A DNA stretch of 54,132 bases, taken from positions 1-54,132 of the forward strand of contig WYBR01000077.1 of NCBI GenBank assembly GCA_011525805.1, read 5' to 3'. A program made the translations under genes and the position numbers. Each line of letters begins with the position of its first letter. Within the stretch, counting starts at the first letter, position 1. Below the pieces are notes generated by a model that searched no databases, was not told the origin of the DNA, and was given only the letters and a program-made list of their open reading frames with translations. Of the stretch, positions 26,240-34,530 are shown piece after piece. Source of the DNA: Vicinamibacteraceae bacterium (GTDB lineage: Bacteria > Planctomycetota > Phycisphaerae > Phycisphaerales > UBA5793).

Positions 26240-27143
26240 GGTTCACCACCTTTATCTCGCGGTTGATTCGTCTCATCAGTCCCATGAGCACCTTGCCCGG
26301 GGCCAGTTCATGATAGCGACCTGATGCATTCGCCCCAAGCCATTCGCAGGATTGGCTCCAGCGGACCGGGGAGGTGATCTGGGCCACGAGCAGGTCCCGG
26401 ATCGACGCCGCCGCCGCTTCGTGCGGCCGGGCCGTCACGTTGGAAACCACGGGGAACCGCGGCGACGCCATCTCCACCTCGGCCAACGCCTCGCGCATGC
26501 GATCGGCCGCGGACCGCATCAGGTCGGAGTGGAACGCCCCCGCGACGGTCAGAGGCGTGGCCCGGAGACCGAGGTGGGCCGCCGCAGCAATGGCGTCGCC
26601 GCAGGCGTCCGCATCGCCCGAAAGGACAATCTGCCCCGGGGCATTGAAGTTGGCCGCAACGAGCACCCGGCCGCCCGCCGCCCGCTCGCACACCGCCAGC
26701 GCCTGGGATTCGTCAGCGCCGATGAGGGCGACCATTGACCCGCGGCTCGCCTCGGCGGCGTCCTGCATGAACCGGCCGCGCTTCGCCACGAGCCGCAGCG
26801 CATCGGCGAAGGAAAAGACGCCGGCAAGGTGAAGCGCAGTGTATTCGCCCAGGCTCAGCCCCGCCCCCGCCGCAATCGCGGCCCCCACTTCCCCTTCAAT
26901 GGCTCGCAAGCACGCGATCGAAGTCACGAAGATCGCCGGCTGGCTCACGTCCGTCTGGTTGAGGCGCTCGACCGGCCCCTCGAAACACAGGCGCGAAAGC
27001 GGAGCGCCAAGCGCATCGGCGAGAATCTCATCCGCCTCGGCGAAGACCTTGCGCGCGGCGACGGACCGCTCGGACCAGGCGCGGCCCATGCCGACGATTT
27101 GCGCGCCCTGGCCCGGACAGAGGATGACGGCGGCTTCGGACAT
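26220..27143 (-). CDS. fabD: Malonyl-CoA:ACP transacylase
   Basis: This 307-aa acyltransferase loads malonyl groups onto ACP. The catalytic Ser lies in GAGLSLGEYTALHLAG (GxSxG) and the catalytic His in VAGAFHSDLM. CPGQGAQIVGMG forms the oxyanion loop, and NFNAPGQIVLSG is conserved. ATG 27143 (MSEAAVILCPGQG) starts just before the first strand; ATG 27158 would add five residues. It sits between fabH and the lipoprotein gene, which it overlaps by 20 bp. Confidence 0.93.
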   Translation of the reverse strand: MSEAAVILCPGQGAQIVGMGRAWSERSVAARKVFAEADEILADALGAPLSRLCFEGPVERLNQTDVSQPAIFVTSIACLRAIEGEVGAAIAAGAGLSLGEYTALHLAGVFSFADALRLVAKRGRFMQDAAEASRGSMVALIGADESQALAVCERAAGGRVLVAANFNAPGQIVLSGDADACGDAIAAAAHLGLRATPLTVAGAFHSDLMRSAADRMREALAEVEMASPRFPVVSNVTARPHEAAAASIRDLLVAQITSPVRWSQSCEWLGANASGRYHELAPGKVLMGLMRRINREIKVVNHDQPDS

Positions 27144-27188
27144 CTCGAATGCTCTCATTTGGGGAAACGGCGGAATGCGGCGCGACGA

Positions 27189-28190
27189 TCAAAGGCGCCA
27201 GACGCTGGTGCCCCACGTCATGCCGCCGCCCATCGCCACGAAAACGACGACGTCTCCCTCCTTGATGCGCCCCGCCTGCCGGAGTTCGTGGAGGCAGATC
27301 GGCACGCTCGCCGCGCTCGTGTTGCCGTAGCGGTCGATGTTGACGTAGAACCGGTCCTCGGGCAGGTTGAGTCGCTTGCGCGTCGCCTCGATGATCCGCG
27401 CGTTGGACTGGTGGGCGATGATCATCGACACCTCGTCCATCTTCACGGCCGCCTTGTGCAGCGCTTCTTCAAGGGCGTCGGGAATGGTCGTGACGGCGAA
27501 CTTGAAGACCTCCCGGCCCTTCATCTGAAGGTAGTTCAGTTTCGTTTCGTTCCAGTCCACATCCGCCGGGGCGTCGCCGTCACGCGTCGGAATGTAGAGA
27601 TAATCCCACAGCCGGCCGTCGGAGTACATCGACTGGAACAGGCACCCCTTCGATGGATCATCGACGCGGCGCACGATCGCGACGCCCGCCCCGTCTCCCG
27701 AGAGCACGCTCACCTTGCGGTTCGTGTAGTCCGCGACGCGGGTGAGCGAATCGGCGCCGATCATGGCGATGTTGCGGTAGCCGCCCTGGCGGATGAGCGA
27801 GTCGGCGATGTTCAGCCCGTAGACGAATCCGCTGCACGCGGCGAGGATGTCGAAGGAGCCTCCGGGCACGGCGCCGATGCGGCCCGCGACGCGGCTGGCG
27901 GTGCTCGGGCACGTCATGTCCGGCGTGCAGGTGGCGAGCATGAGAAGGTCGAGTTCGCAGGCCGCGAGATTCGCCTCCTTGAGCGCCGCGTTCACTGCCT
28001 CGACGGAGAGCGCCGCCACGTCTTCGCCCAGGTCGGGATTGCTCCGGTAGCGCGTGCGAACGCCCGTGCGCTGGATGATCCACTCGTCGCTCGTATCCAT
28101 CATCTGTTCGAGGTCGGCGTTGGTAAGCACCGTCCGCGGCACGGCCATGCCGGTGCTGACGATCTGGCATCCGTAAGGCGAGAAACTCAC
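27189..28190 (-). CDS. fabH: 3-oxoacyl-ACP synthase III
   Basis: This 333-aa enzyme initiates type II fatty acid synthesis by condensing acyl-CoA with malonyl-ACP. The active site is Cys in DILAACSGFVYGL (about 115), His in IIAHQSNARI and Asn in RYGNTSAASVPI. TSDEWIIQRTGVRTR is the conserved N-terminal CoA-binding block. Start GTG 28190 overlaps the plsX stop (GTGA), so translation is coupled. A few residues more than the usual ~320 appear as an insertion around FQSMYSDGRLWDYLYIP. Confidence 0.94.
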   Translation of the reverse strand: MSFSPYGCQIVSTGMAVPRTVLTNADLEQMMDTSDEWIIQRTGVRTRYRSNPDLGEDVAALSVEAVNAALKEANLAACELDLLMLATCTPDMTCPSTASRVAGRIGAVPGGSFDILAACSGFVYGLNIADSLIRQGGYRNIAMIGADSLTRVADYTNRKVSVLSGDGAGVAIVRRVDDPSKGCLFQSMYSDGRLWDYLYIPTRDGDAPADVDWNETKLNYLQMKGREVFKFAVTTIPDALEEALHKAAVKMDEVSMIIAHQSNARIIEATRKRLNLPEDRFYVNIDRYGNTSAASVPICLHELRQAGRIKEGDVVVFVAMGGGMTWGTSVWRL

Positions 28191-29209
28191 CCGACACCTG
28201 CCCCGCTGCCGACCTGCGCGAGTCGATTCACGATCGCCTGGTTGACCCTGTTGTCGACCATGTGGCGGCTCTTGAGAATGGCGTTGGTGATCGTGCGCGC
28301 TTCCGATGAGCCGTGGCAGATGATGCAGACGCCGTTGACGCCCAGCAGCGGCGCGCCGCCGTGCTCATGGTAGTCGTGCAGCGCGTAGATGCGTTTCTGC
28401 ACTGGTTTGAAGCGCTCGGCCAGCGCCGGGTCGATTGCTGCGATCTCGCGCGCGATGGTGCGGAAGAGGCCCGACGCCAGCCCTTCCGCGAGTTTGATCA
28501 CGACGTTTCCGACGAACCCGTCGGTGACCACGACATCGGCGACGTGGTCGAAGAGCGACCTCCCCTCGACGAACCCGGCATAGCAAAGATCGGGCGTGGC
28601 CTTGAGGATGTCGCGCGTGGCCTTGATGAGGCCCGTGCCCTTGCCCTCCTCGCCCCCGATGTTCATCAGCGCCACTCGCGGCTCGGCGATGCCGAGCATC
28701 TCGCGGGCGTACACCTCGCCCATGATGCCGTACTGCGCGAGGTGCGGCGGCCGCGGGTCGGGATTGGCGCCGACGTCGCAGAGGACGACCGGCCCTCCGA
28801 AGGTGGGCAAGACGACGGCGATGCCCGGCCGATGCACTCCCGGCAGGCGGCGCAGCGCCATCTGGGCCGCGCAGACGCAGGCGCCCGTGTTGCCGGCGGA
28901 GATGATCACGTCCGCCCCGTGCTCGGCGCGGCGGTGGGCGAGTTCGGACATGACGACGATGGAACTGTGCGGCTTGGAGCGGACCGCCTCGACGGGCTGC
29001 TCATCCATGCCGATCTCGTCGGGCGCATCGACGATGCGGATGCGCGGATCGTGCGCGCCGCTCGCTTCGACGGCGCACTGAATCACCTCGCCTCGACCCA
29101 CCAGCATGAGTTCATCATCGGCGCCGAGCGACTTGAGAGCGCCGAACGCGCCGTCAAGTATCGCCCCCGGCGCGTGATCGCCGCCCATCACGTCGATGGC
29201 GATCCGCAT
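28187..29209 (-). CDS. plsX: Phosphate acyltransferase PlsX
   Basis: This 340-aa enzyme converts acyl-ACP to acyl-phosphate for phospholipid synthesis. It matches the family throughout: IAIDVMGGDHAPGAILDGA at the N terminus, VIISAGNTGACVCAAQ, VLCDVGANPDPRPPHLAQY, NIGGEEGKGTGLIKA, VVTDGFVGNVVIKLAEG and the C-terminal HGSSEARTITNAI. It begins 3 bp after rpmF and is coupled to fabH by a 4-bp overlap, the classical rpmF-plsX-fabH order. Confidence 0.95.
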   Translation of the reverse strand: MRIAIDVMGGDHAPGAILDGAFGALKSLGADDELMLVGRGEVIQCAVEASGAHDPRIRIVDAPDEIGMDEQPVEAVRSKPHSSIVVMSELAHRRAEHGADVIISAGNTGACVCAAQMALRRLPGVHRPGIAVVLPTFGGPVVLCDVGANPDPRPPHLAQYGIMGEVYAREMLGIAEPRVALMNIGGEEGKGTGLIKATRDILKATPDLCYAGFVEGRSLFDHVADVVVTDGFVGNVVIKLAEGLASGLFRTIAREIAAIDPALAERFKPVQKRIYALHDYHEHGGAPLLGVNGVCIICHGSSEARTITNAILKSRHMVDNRVNQAIVNRLAQVGSGAGVG

Positions 29210-29212
29210 GGG

Positions 29213-29401
29213 TTAGTCTTCCTCGGAAGTCTCAGTCTTCAACTGGAGACCCGGCCGGACGTAGCCGCAGTTGGCGCAGGCGCAGTGCGGCAGTTTGTTC
29301 TCGCCGCAGTTCGGGCACAGGGTGGTGTGGGCGCCGCGGAGGGCGTGGTGCGACCGGCGCCGACGCTTGCGTCCGGGAGAGGTCCGATGAGTGGGATGCA
29401 T
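29213..29401 (-). CDS. rpmF: 50S ribosomal protein L32
   Basis: This 62-aa basic ribosomal protein has the L32 layout: an Arg/Lys-rich N terminus (SPGRKRRRRSHHAL) and a four-cysteine zinc ribbon, CPNCGENKLPHCACANCGY. ATG 29401 fits the conserved start (MHPTHRTSPGRKRRR; most L32 start MAVPKR, so the first residues differ). It leads the rpmF-plsX-fab operon. Confidence 0.9.
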   Translation of the reverse strand: MHPTHRTSPGRKRRRRSHHALRGAHTTLCPNCGENKLPHCACANCGYVRPGLQLKTETSEED

Positions 29402-29627
29402 GACCTGTGGCCTCGCTATGGCTCGTCTGAGGTGACTGGAGTTCGGCCCTCGGGCGGGCCCCGTGCGGGCCTGGCCGATCGCCCGCCCGCCGCGCTGGAA
29501 CGCGAAAAACGCGCTCCCAAAGGTAGTGCCTCCGCCGGTTTCAGTCAAGCCGCCCGCCCCGACCGCGCTTGACACACGCCCGAGAATCGTTACGCTTCCA
29601 CTCTACAGGCCGCAAGTGGCGACCCCT

Positions 29628-29700
<73 letters not shown>

Positions 29701-29859
29701 TTCGGCTGCGCCAGAAACTGGTCAGCCGCGAGCACCCGAAGCGGCGGCGCGCCGCGCGAAATGCGCGATCCCCTGCAATGGCCGCCCCCGACGCGGACAT
29801 GCGCCGATCGGACCGGCGCCGCCCGCGCCGGAGGGGAGCAGGCCGCGGCCTATCGTTGC

Positions 29860-31116
29860 ATGATCGTTCCTCACGACAGACTCGCCCGCACGAGAGAGGG
29901 GTTCGCGCCCTTGCCCGACGCTTCGCCCGCGCCGACGACCAATCGCCTGACGGATCGCCCCGACGGCGCCGACGCGGTCTTTTCGGTGGGATGGAGGCTT
30001 CGGCTTCGCTTCACGCGCCGGTCGCTGGATCCCGCCAACCACACGCTGCGGGACGTCATCGAGGCCGAGCCTGGCCTCGGCGCTGCGCGCGTGCTGACCG
30101 TCATCGACGATGGACTGGTTCGCGCTGGCGGCGGTCCGGCGGACGCGATTGAGCACTACGCCGGGCAGCACCGCGATCGGATTCAACTCGCCTCCGCTCC
30201 CCTTGTCGTGCCCGGAGGCGAGTCCGCCAAGAACGACCGGGCCGTCTTCGACCACGTCGCCCAGGCCATTCACGACGCTGGGCTATGCCGGCGGTCGTAC
30301 GTGCTGGCCATCGGCGGCGGCGCCGTGCTGGACGTCGCGGGCTTCGCGGCCGCGACCGCCCACCGCGGCGTGCGTCTCATCCGCATGCCCACCACGACGC
30401 TCGCGCAGGACGACTCGGGCGTCGGCGTGAAGAACGGCATCAACGCCTTCGGCAAAAAGAACTTCCTCGGCGCCTTTGCGCCTCCGTGGGCCGTCATCGT
30501 CGATCCCGACTTCCTGCTCACCCTCTCGGACCGCGACTGGGCGAGCGGATGGAGCGAGTGCGTGAAGGTCGCGCTGGTGAAGGACGCGTCATTCTTCGAG
30601 GCCATCGAGTCGGCGGCCGAAGCGTTGCGCCGCCGGGACCTCGACACGGCGGCGACGATCATCCGCCGCTCCGCCCGCCTGCACCTCGCCCACATCGCGG
30701 CCGGCGGCGACCCATTCGAACTGACTCGCGCCCGTCCGCTGGACTTCGGCCACTGGGCCGCGCACAAACTCGAGCAGATCACCGGTTTTCGGCTGCGCCA
30801 CGGCGAGGCGGTCAGCATCGGCGTCGCGCTCGACGCGACGTACTCCACGCTCTCGGGCTGGCTCAGCGAGGCGGATCGCGAGCGAATCCTCGCCTGCCTC
30901 CGCGCGCTCGGACTGCCGACCTTCGACGAGGCGCTGGGGCGCGACGCGCTGCTCGAGGGGCTTGAGGAGTTCCGCGAGCACCTCGGCGGGCGGCTCACGG
31001 TCCCGATGCTGCGCGGCCTGGGCATCGCGTTTGACGTCCACGCCGTTGATCATGCGCTGATGCGCGAAGCCGTCGCGCGTCTCGGCGACGAGGCGGCCGG
31101 ACGCGGCTCGCCATAG
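29860..31116 (+). CDS. eboD: Sugar-phosphate cyclase, 3-dehydroquinate-synthase-like (EboD)
   Basis: This 418-aa protein is a sugar-phosphate cyclase superfamily member (3-dehydroquinate synthase, EEVS and EVS relatives). Visible features are GGESAKND, the NAD-binding VLAIGGGAVLDVAGFAAAT, MPTTTLAQDDSGVGVKNGIN, AFGKKNFLGAF and the metal ligands Glu in WSECVKVALVKD, His in DFGHWAAHKLE and His in RLRHGEAVSIGV. The residues after the TTTLAQDDS loop (GVGVKNGIN) follow the ebo-associated form rather than housekeeping AroB. ATG 29860 is my choice; the in-frame ATG at 29761 would add 33 low-complexity residues. It is first in the ebo-like operon. The product is unknown. Confidence 0.85.
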   Translation: MIVPHDRLARTREGFAPLPDASPAPTTNRLTDRPDGADAVFSVGWRLRLRFTRRSLDPANHTLRDVIEAEPGLGAARVLTVIDDGLVRAGGGPADAIEHYAGQHRDRIQLASAPLVVPGGESAKNDRAVFDHVAQAIHDAGLCRRSYVLAIGGGAVLDVAGFAAATAHRGVRLIRMPTTTLAQDDSGVGVKNGINAFGKKNFLGAFAPPWAVIVDPDFLLTLSDRDWASGWSECVKVALVKDASFFEAIESAAEALRRRDLDTAATIIRRSARLHLAHIAAGGDPFELTRARPLDFGHWAAHKLEQITGFRLRHGEAVSIGVALDATYSTLSGWLSEADRERILACLRALGLPTFDEALGRDALLEGLEEFREHLGGRLTVPMLRGLGIAFDVHAVDHALMREAVARLGDEAAGRGSP

Positions 31117-31163
31117 CGCCGTAAAGTTGGGCGGCAGGCGACGCCGCCTGCGAGGAGCAGCGC

Positions 31164-31472
31164 ATGGTACACGACCCGCCAACGTGCCCGGCCCCGCGGT
31201 CGCGCGTGATCGACCTTTACTTCATGGAGCATCGCGCCAAGGTGCTCGACATCGCCGCCTTCCTCGACCGCCTCGACCGCGCTCAGGACGACATCGGCCG
31301 CGAGGACTTTCGCGTACGCGGCCTGCGCGAGGCGATCGCCATCCTGCTCGATGGAGAGGGTGAGCGGGCGCGGCGGGTGCTCGATCTCTTCAGCGATCCG
31401 ACGGAGGGGCCGCTCGACTCGGCGGCGGGCATGAAGGGCGCCTACGGCGTCTATCCGGGGAGTGAACCTTGA
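31164..31472 (+). CDS. Small protein of the ebo-like operon, unknown
   Basis: This 102-aa soluble protein has a strong GAGGAG Shine-Dalgarno six bases before ATG 31164, so it is a real gene. It is predicted largely helical: [60 protein letters not shown]. It stands where eboA might be expected but is less than half the usual EboA length, and I do not recognise EboA motifs. It lies 47 bp after eboD and 61 bp before the TatD-like gene. Function is unknown; it may be a partner or regulator of the pathway. Confidence 0.72.
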   Translation: MVHDPPTCPAPRSRVIDLYFMEHRAKVLDIAAFLDRLDRAQDDIGREDFRVRGLREAIAILLDGEGERARRVLDLFSDPTEGPLDSAAGMKGAYGVYPGSEP

Positions 31473-31533
31473 GAAACGCATCCCACGATTCGGTCGAAGC
31501 CTCGCTCATCGCGGGCGTTGGAGCGTGCAGAGC

Positions 31534-32337
31534 ATGACTTACATCGACCCGCACATCCACATGGTCTCGCGCACGACCGACGACTACCAGCGCATGGCGC
31601 AGGCCGGCTGCCTGGCGATCACCGAGCCGGCTTTCTGGGCGGGGTTTGACCGTTCCAGTCCCAAAGGCTTCTTCGACTACTTCCGCCAACTCACCGAGAG
31701 CGAGCCGAGGCGCGCGGCGCAATTCGGCATCCGGCACTTCACCTGGCTGTGTATCAATCCCAAGGAGGCCGAAGACCCCGGCTTTGCCCGCGAGGTCATG
31801 TCGATCATTCCCGAGTTTCTCGATCGACCGAACGTGCTGGGCATCGGCGAGATCGGCCTCAACAAGAACAGCCGCAACGAACTGGAGATCTTCGAGGCGC
31901 ACGTCGAGTTCGCGGCGCAGCGAGGCCAACTGATTCTGGTTCACACGCCACACCTGGAGGACAAGAAAAAGGGCACGCGGCTCATCATGGATGCGATTCG
32001 GCGCCACGGGCGCATCGACCCCGGCCGCGTGCTCATCGACCACGTCGAGGAGCACACGGTGAAGATGGTGCTCGACGCCGGTTTCTGGGCGGGGATGACG
32101 CTCTACCCCGACACGAAATGCACGCCGCAACGGGCGGCCGACATCTTCGAGGTGTACGGCACCGAGCGGATCTGGATCAACTCCGCGGGAGACTGGGGCA
32201 TCAGCGATCCCCTGGCCGTGCCCAAGTGCCAGGTCGAGTTGCGCCGCCGCGGTCACACGGAGGACCTCGTCCGCCGAGTCTCGCTGGAGAATCCGCGGAC
32301 GTTCCTGAGACAGTCGGCGAAGTTCGACGTCCGGTGA
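31534..32337 (+). CDS. eboB: TatD-family metal-dependent hydrolase (EboB)
   Basis: This 267-aa amidohydrolase-superfamily TIM barrel has metal ligands in the usual order: YIDPHIHM (HxH), the bridging Glu in [26 protein letters not shown] and the Asp in [10 protein letters not shown]. TatD proteins are nucleases or hydrolases; the ebo-linked clade is of unknown substrate. ATG 31534 puts the HxH motif at residues 7-9, as in the family. A GTG at 31462, inside the small upstream gene, would add 24 residues with little conserved look. Confidence 0.86.
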   Translation: MTYIDPHIHMVSRTTDDYQRMAQAGCLAITEPAFWAGFDRSSPKGFFDYFRQLTESEPRRAAQFGIRHFTWLCINPKEAEDPGFAREVMSIIPEFLDRPNVLGIGEIGLNKNSRNELEIFEAHVEFAAQRGQLILVHTPHLEDKKKGTRLIMDAIRRHGRIDPGRVLIDHVEEHTVKMVLDAGFWAGMTLYPDTKCTPQRAADIFEVYGTERIWINSAGDWGISDPLAVPKCQVELRRRGHTEDLVRRVSLENPRTFLRQSAKFDVR

Positions 32338-32366
32338 GCAGCGGGCGCGAGGGGAATACACTCGGC

Positions 32367-33605
32367 ATGGCCCACAAACGTCAAACCGCCGACCGCAAAC
32401 CCCGGGCCCCAGACCCCAAGCCGCAAGCACCGGCCATCCTCGGCTACTGCACCAACGTTCACGCCGGAACGAGCCTCGAGGAGATCAAGCGCAATCTCGA
32501 AGAGCACACGCTTGAGGTGAAGCGTCAGGTCAGCCCGGATGAGCCGATGGGCGTCGGGCTGTGGCTGCCGGCGGAGGCGGTCGTCAAGTTCGCGTCGCCC
32601 GACCACGACGATGAACTGCTCGTCGATGGAATGCTCGCCTTCCGCGAGTGGCTCGAATCGCGCGGTCTGTTCGCGTACACGCTCAACGCCTTTCCAATGA
32701 GGGACTTTCACGAGCCGGTCGTCAAGCACGCCGTGTACACGCCGGACTGGTCGCAGGCGGTGCGGCTGGATTACACGATGGCGCTGGCGCACATCCTTCA
32801 TCATCTCCTGCCGCCGGGCGCGGAAGGCTCCATCTCGACGCTGCCCATCGGCTGGGCGGACTCGGTCAACCCCGGCTGGGCGGACCATCTCTGCGAGGCC
32901 GTCGAGTCGCTCGCCGATCTCTACGAAGCGACGGGGCGCATCATTCATCTCGATCTCGAACCGGAACCCGGCTGCGAGATCGCCGATACGCAAACCATGC
33001 TGATGTTCCTCATGGTGCTGGAGATGTCCGGCGGCCTGAATCCTGACGTCCTGCGTCGCCATCTGCGGGTGTGTCTGGACGTCTGCCATGCCGCAGTGAT
33101 GTTCGAGAAACCGACGATGATGCTTGAGTGGCTGCGCGAGAGTGGCTGGCGGATCGGCAAGGTGCAGATTTCTTCAGGCCTGCGCGCCCCGTTCCGCGGC
33201 CTCAAGGCGGCGGAGAAAAAAGCGATGCGCGACCGACTCGAACAGTTCGCCGAAGACCGCTACCTCCATCAGACCACCATCGGATCAAAGGACGGCCACA
33301 AGATTACGCAGTTCCACGACGACCTGCCCAAAGCGCTCGCCGCGAACAAGATCGGCGGCGGCGAGTGGCGCATCCACTACCACGTCCCGATCCACCTCGA
33401 CCGGATCGAACCGCTCGAAACCACCCAGCCGCACATCGTCGAACTTCTCGCCGCCATCCGGCCCGAAGACGGCATCCGACACTACGAAGTCGAGACCTAC
33501 GCCTGGAACGTCCTGCCCGAAGACCTTCGCCCCAAGCGCCTCGCCGATGGCATCGCCGCGGAGATGCGCTGGGCGAAGGAGCAGATGAGCCGGATGCGCA
33601 CATGA
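32367..33605 (+). CDS. eboE: Metabolite traffic protein EboE
   Basis: This 412-aa protein resembles EboE, a xylose-isomerase-like TIM-barrel protein. The family opening is present as ILGYCTNVHAGTSLEEIKRNL after a ~25-residue Lys/Pro-rich lead. It is followed by GVGLWLPAEA, YTLNAFPMRDFHEPVVKH, GSISTLPIGWAD, the candidate metal or acid residues in IHLDLEPEPGCEI, CLDVCHAAVMFE, and the terminal YEVETYAWNVLPEDLRP. In cyanobacteria EboE is needed for export of the scytonemin precursor; the biochemical activity is not established. ATG 32367 was chosen; a GTG at 32336 is possible. Confidence 0.9.
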   Translation: MAHKRQTADRKPRAPDPKPQAPAILGYCTNVHAGTSLEEIKRNLEEHTLEVKRQVSPDEPMGVGLWLPAEAVVKFASPDHDDELLVDGMLAFREWLESRGLFAYTLNAFPMRDFHEPVVKHAVYTPDWSQAVRLDYTMALAHILHHLLPPGAEGSISTLPIGWADSVNPGWADHLCEAVESLADLYEATGRIIHLDLEPEPGCEIADTQTMLMFLMVLEMSGGLNPDVLRRHLRVCLDVCHAAVMFEKPTMMLEWLRESGWRIGKVQISSGLRAPFRGLKAAEKKAMRDRLEQFAEDRYLHQTTIGSKDGHKITQFHDDLPKALAANKIGGGEWRIHYHVPIHLDRIEPLETTQPHIVELLAAIRPEDGIRHYEVETYAWNVLPEDLRPKRLADGIAAEMRWAKEQMSRMRT

Positions 33606-33642
33606 AGAGCCGAGTGCACGCATGAAGAGCGGGATGCACGCA
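33601..33642 (+). repeat. 20-bp tandem repeat at eboE-eboC junction
   Basis: The 20-bp unit ATGAAGAGCCGAGTGCACGC is followed by ATGAAGAGCGGGATGCACGC and then by the eboC ATG. The duplicated ATG and surrounding bases lie across the eboE stop. They may help re-initiation of translation or be a slippage product. Confidence 0.6.
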
Positions 33643-34529
33643 TGACGCTGCGGCCGTGGCTCGAACTCGCCCGCCTCTCCAACGCGCCGACGATCGTGAG
33701 CAACGTCCTCGTCGGCTGGGCGATCGGAATGCGCGGCGCCGACGAAGCCTCGTGGGGCGGAGCGATGCCGATGACCGTCGGCGTGCTGCTGCTCTACGTC
33801 GGCGGCATGGCGCTCAACGACATCATGGACCAACAGACGGATCGGAAGGAGCGCCCGCAACGGCCGATCCCATCCGGACGCATCTCTCCTACCGAGGCTG
33901 AGGTCTTCGCAGCCGCATGCTTTCTGGCCGGGCTTGCACTGATTGCCTCACAGGGGTGGATCGCCGCGCGATCGGGAGTGGCTCTTGTGGCTGCGATCAT
34001 CCTCTACAATGCCACTCACCTGCGCACGGCGCTTTCCGTGGCCATCATGGGCCTTTGCCGCGCGCTCGTCTATATCACGTCGGCATGCGCCTTCGGCGTT
34101 CCGGAAGACTGGACGCCGCTCGCAAGTCTCGCTGCGGCGCTCGCGGCCTATGTGAGCGTCTTCTCTCTCATGGCCCGAACGGAGGCGGCGCGACCGACTG
34201 CCGGCAGCGATCCTTACCACTGGCCATTCCGCGTTCTTCCCTGTTTGCCCGTTGCGGCGCTGGGTGGACTGCGCGCGGCCGGACTGTGGGAGCCGTCACT
34301 GTTGACCTTCCTCGCCGCGGCGGCGTTCGTTTTGTGGATGCTCTGTACGGGGCTGATCTGGCAGTCGCGCGAATTCCGTCCGGCTCATCCCGTCGCCATG
34401 TGGATCGCCGGAATCTCACTGCTGGACATGTATCATCTCACCAGGCTCGATCAACCCGTCGCGGCGCTGATCGCAGCCGGTTGCTTCGTGTTGACGCTCC
34501 TCGCGCAGCGATCCGTTCCGGGCACCTGA
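33642..34529 (+). CDS. eboC: UbiA-like prenyltransferase EboC
   Basis: This 295-aa integral membrane protein has eight or nine hydrophobic segments. The first Asp-rich motif of UbiA prenyltransferases is complete in the cytosolic loop near residues 60-80: NDIMDQQTDRKERPQRPI. The second motif region (VFSLMARTEAARP, about 170-185) is poorer than in UbiA, which normally has DxxxD here; this is typical of EboC relatives. It would transfer an isoprenoid to an aromatic or sugar-derived acceptor, but the substrate is unknown. ATG 33642 follows the 20-bp repeat. Its stop is one base before eboF. Confidence 0.87.
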   Translation: MTLRPWLELARLSNAPTIVSNVLVGWAIGMRGADEASWGGAMPMTVGVLLLYVGGMALNDIMDQQTDRKERPQRPIPSGRISPTEAEVFAAACFLAGLALIASQGWIAARSGVALVAAIILYNATHLRTALSVAIMGLCRALVYITSACAFGVPEDWTPLASLAAALAAYVSVFSLMARTEAARPTAGSDPYHWPFRVLPCLPVAALGGLRAAGLWEPSLLTFLAAAAFVLWMLCTGLIWQSREFRPAHPVAMWIAGISLLDMYHLTRLDQPVAALIAAGCFVLTLLAQRSVPGT

Positions 34530-34530
34530 C

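Noticed and set aside
31462-31533. Alternative GTG start for the TatD-like gene inside the small upstream gene
   Set aside because: The added 24 residues are basic and poorly conserved in look. ATG 31534 places the HxH metal motif at the family position.
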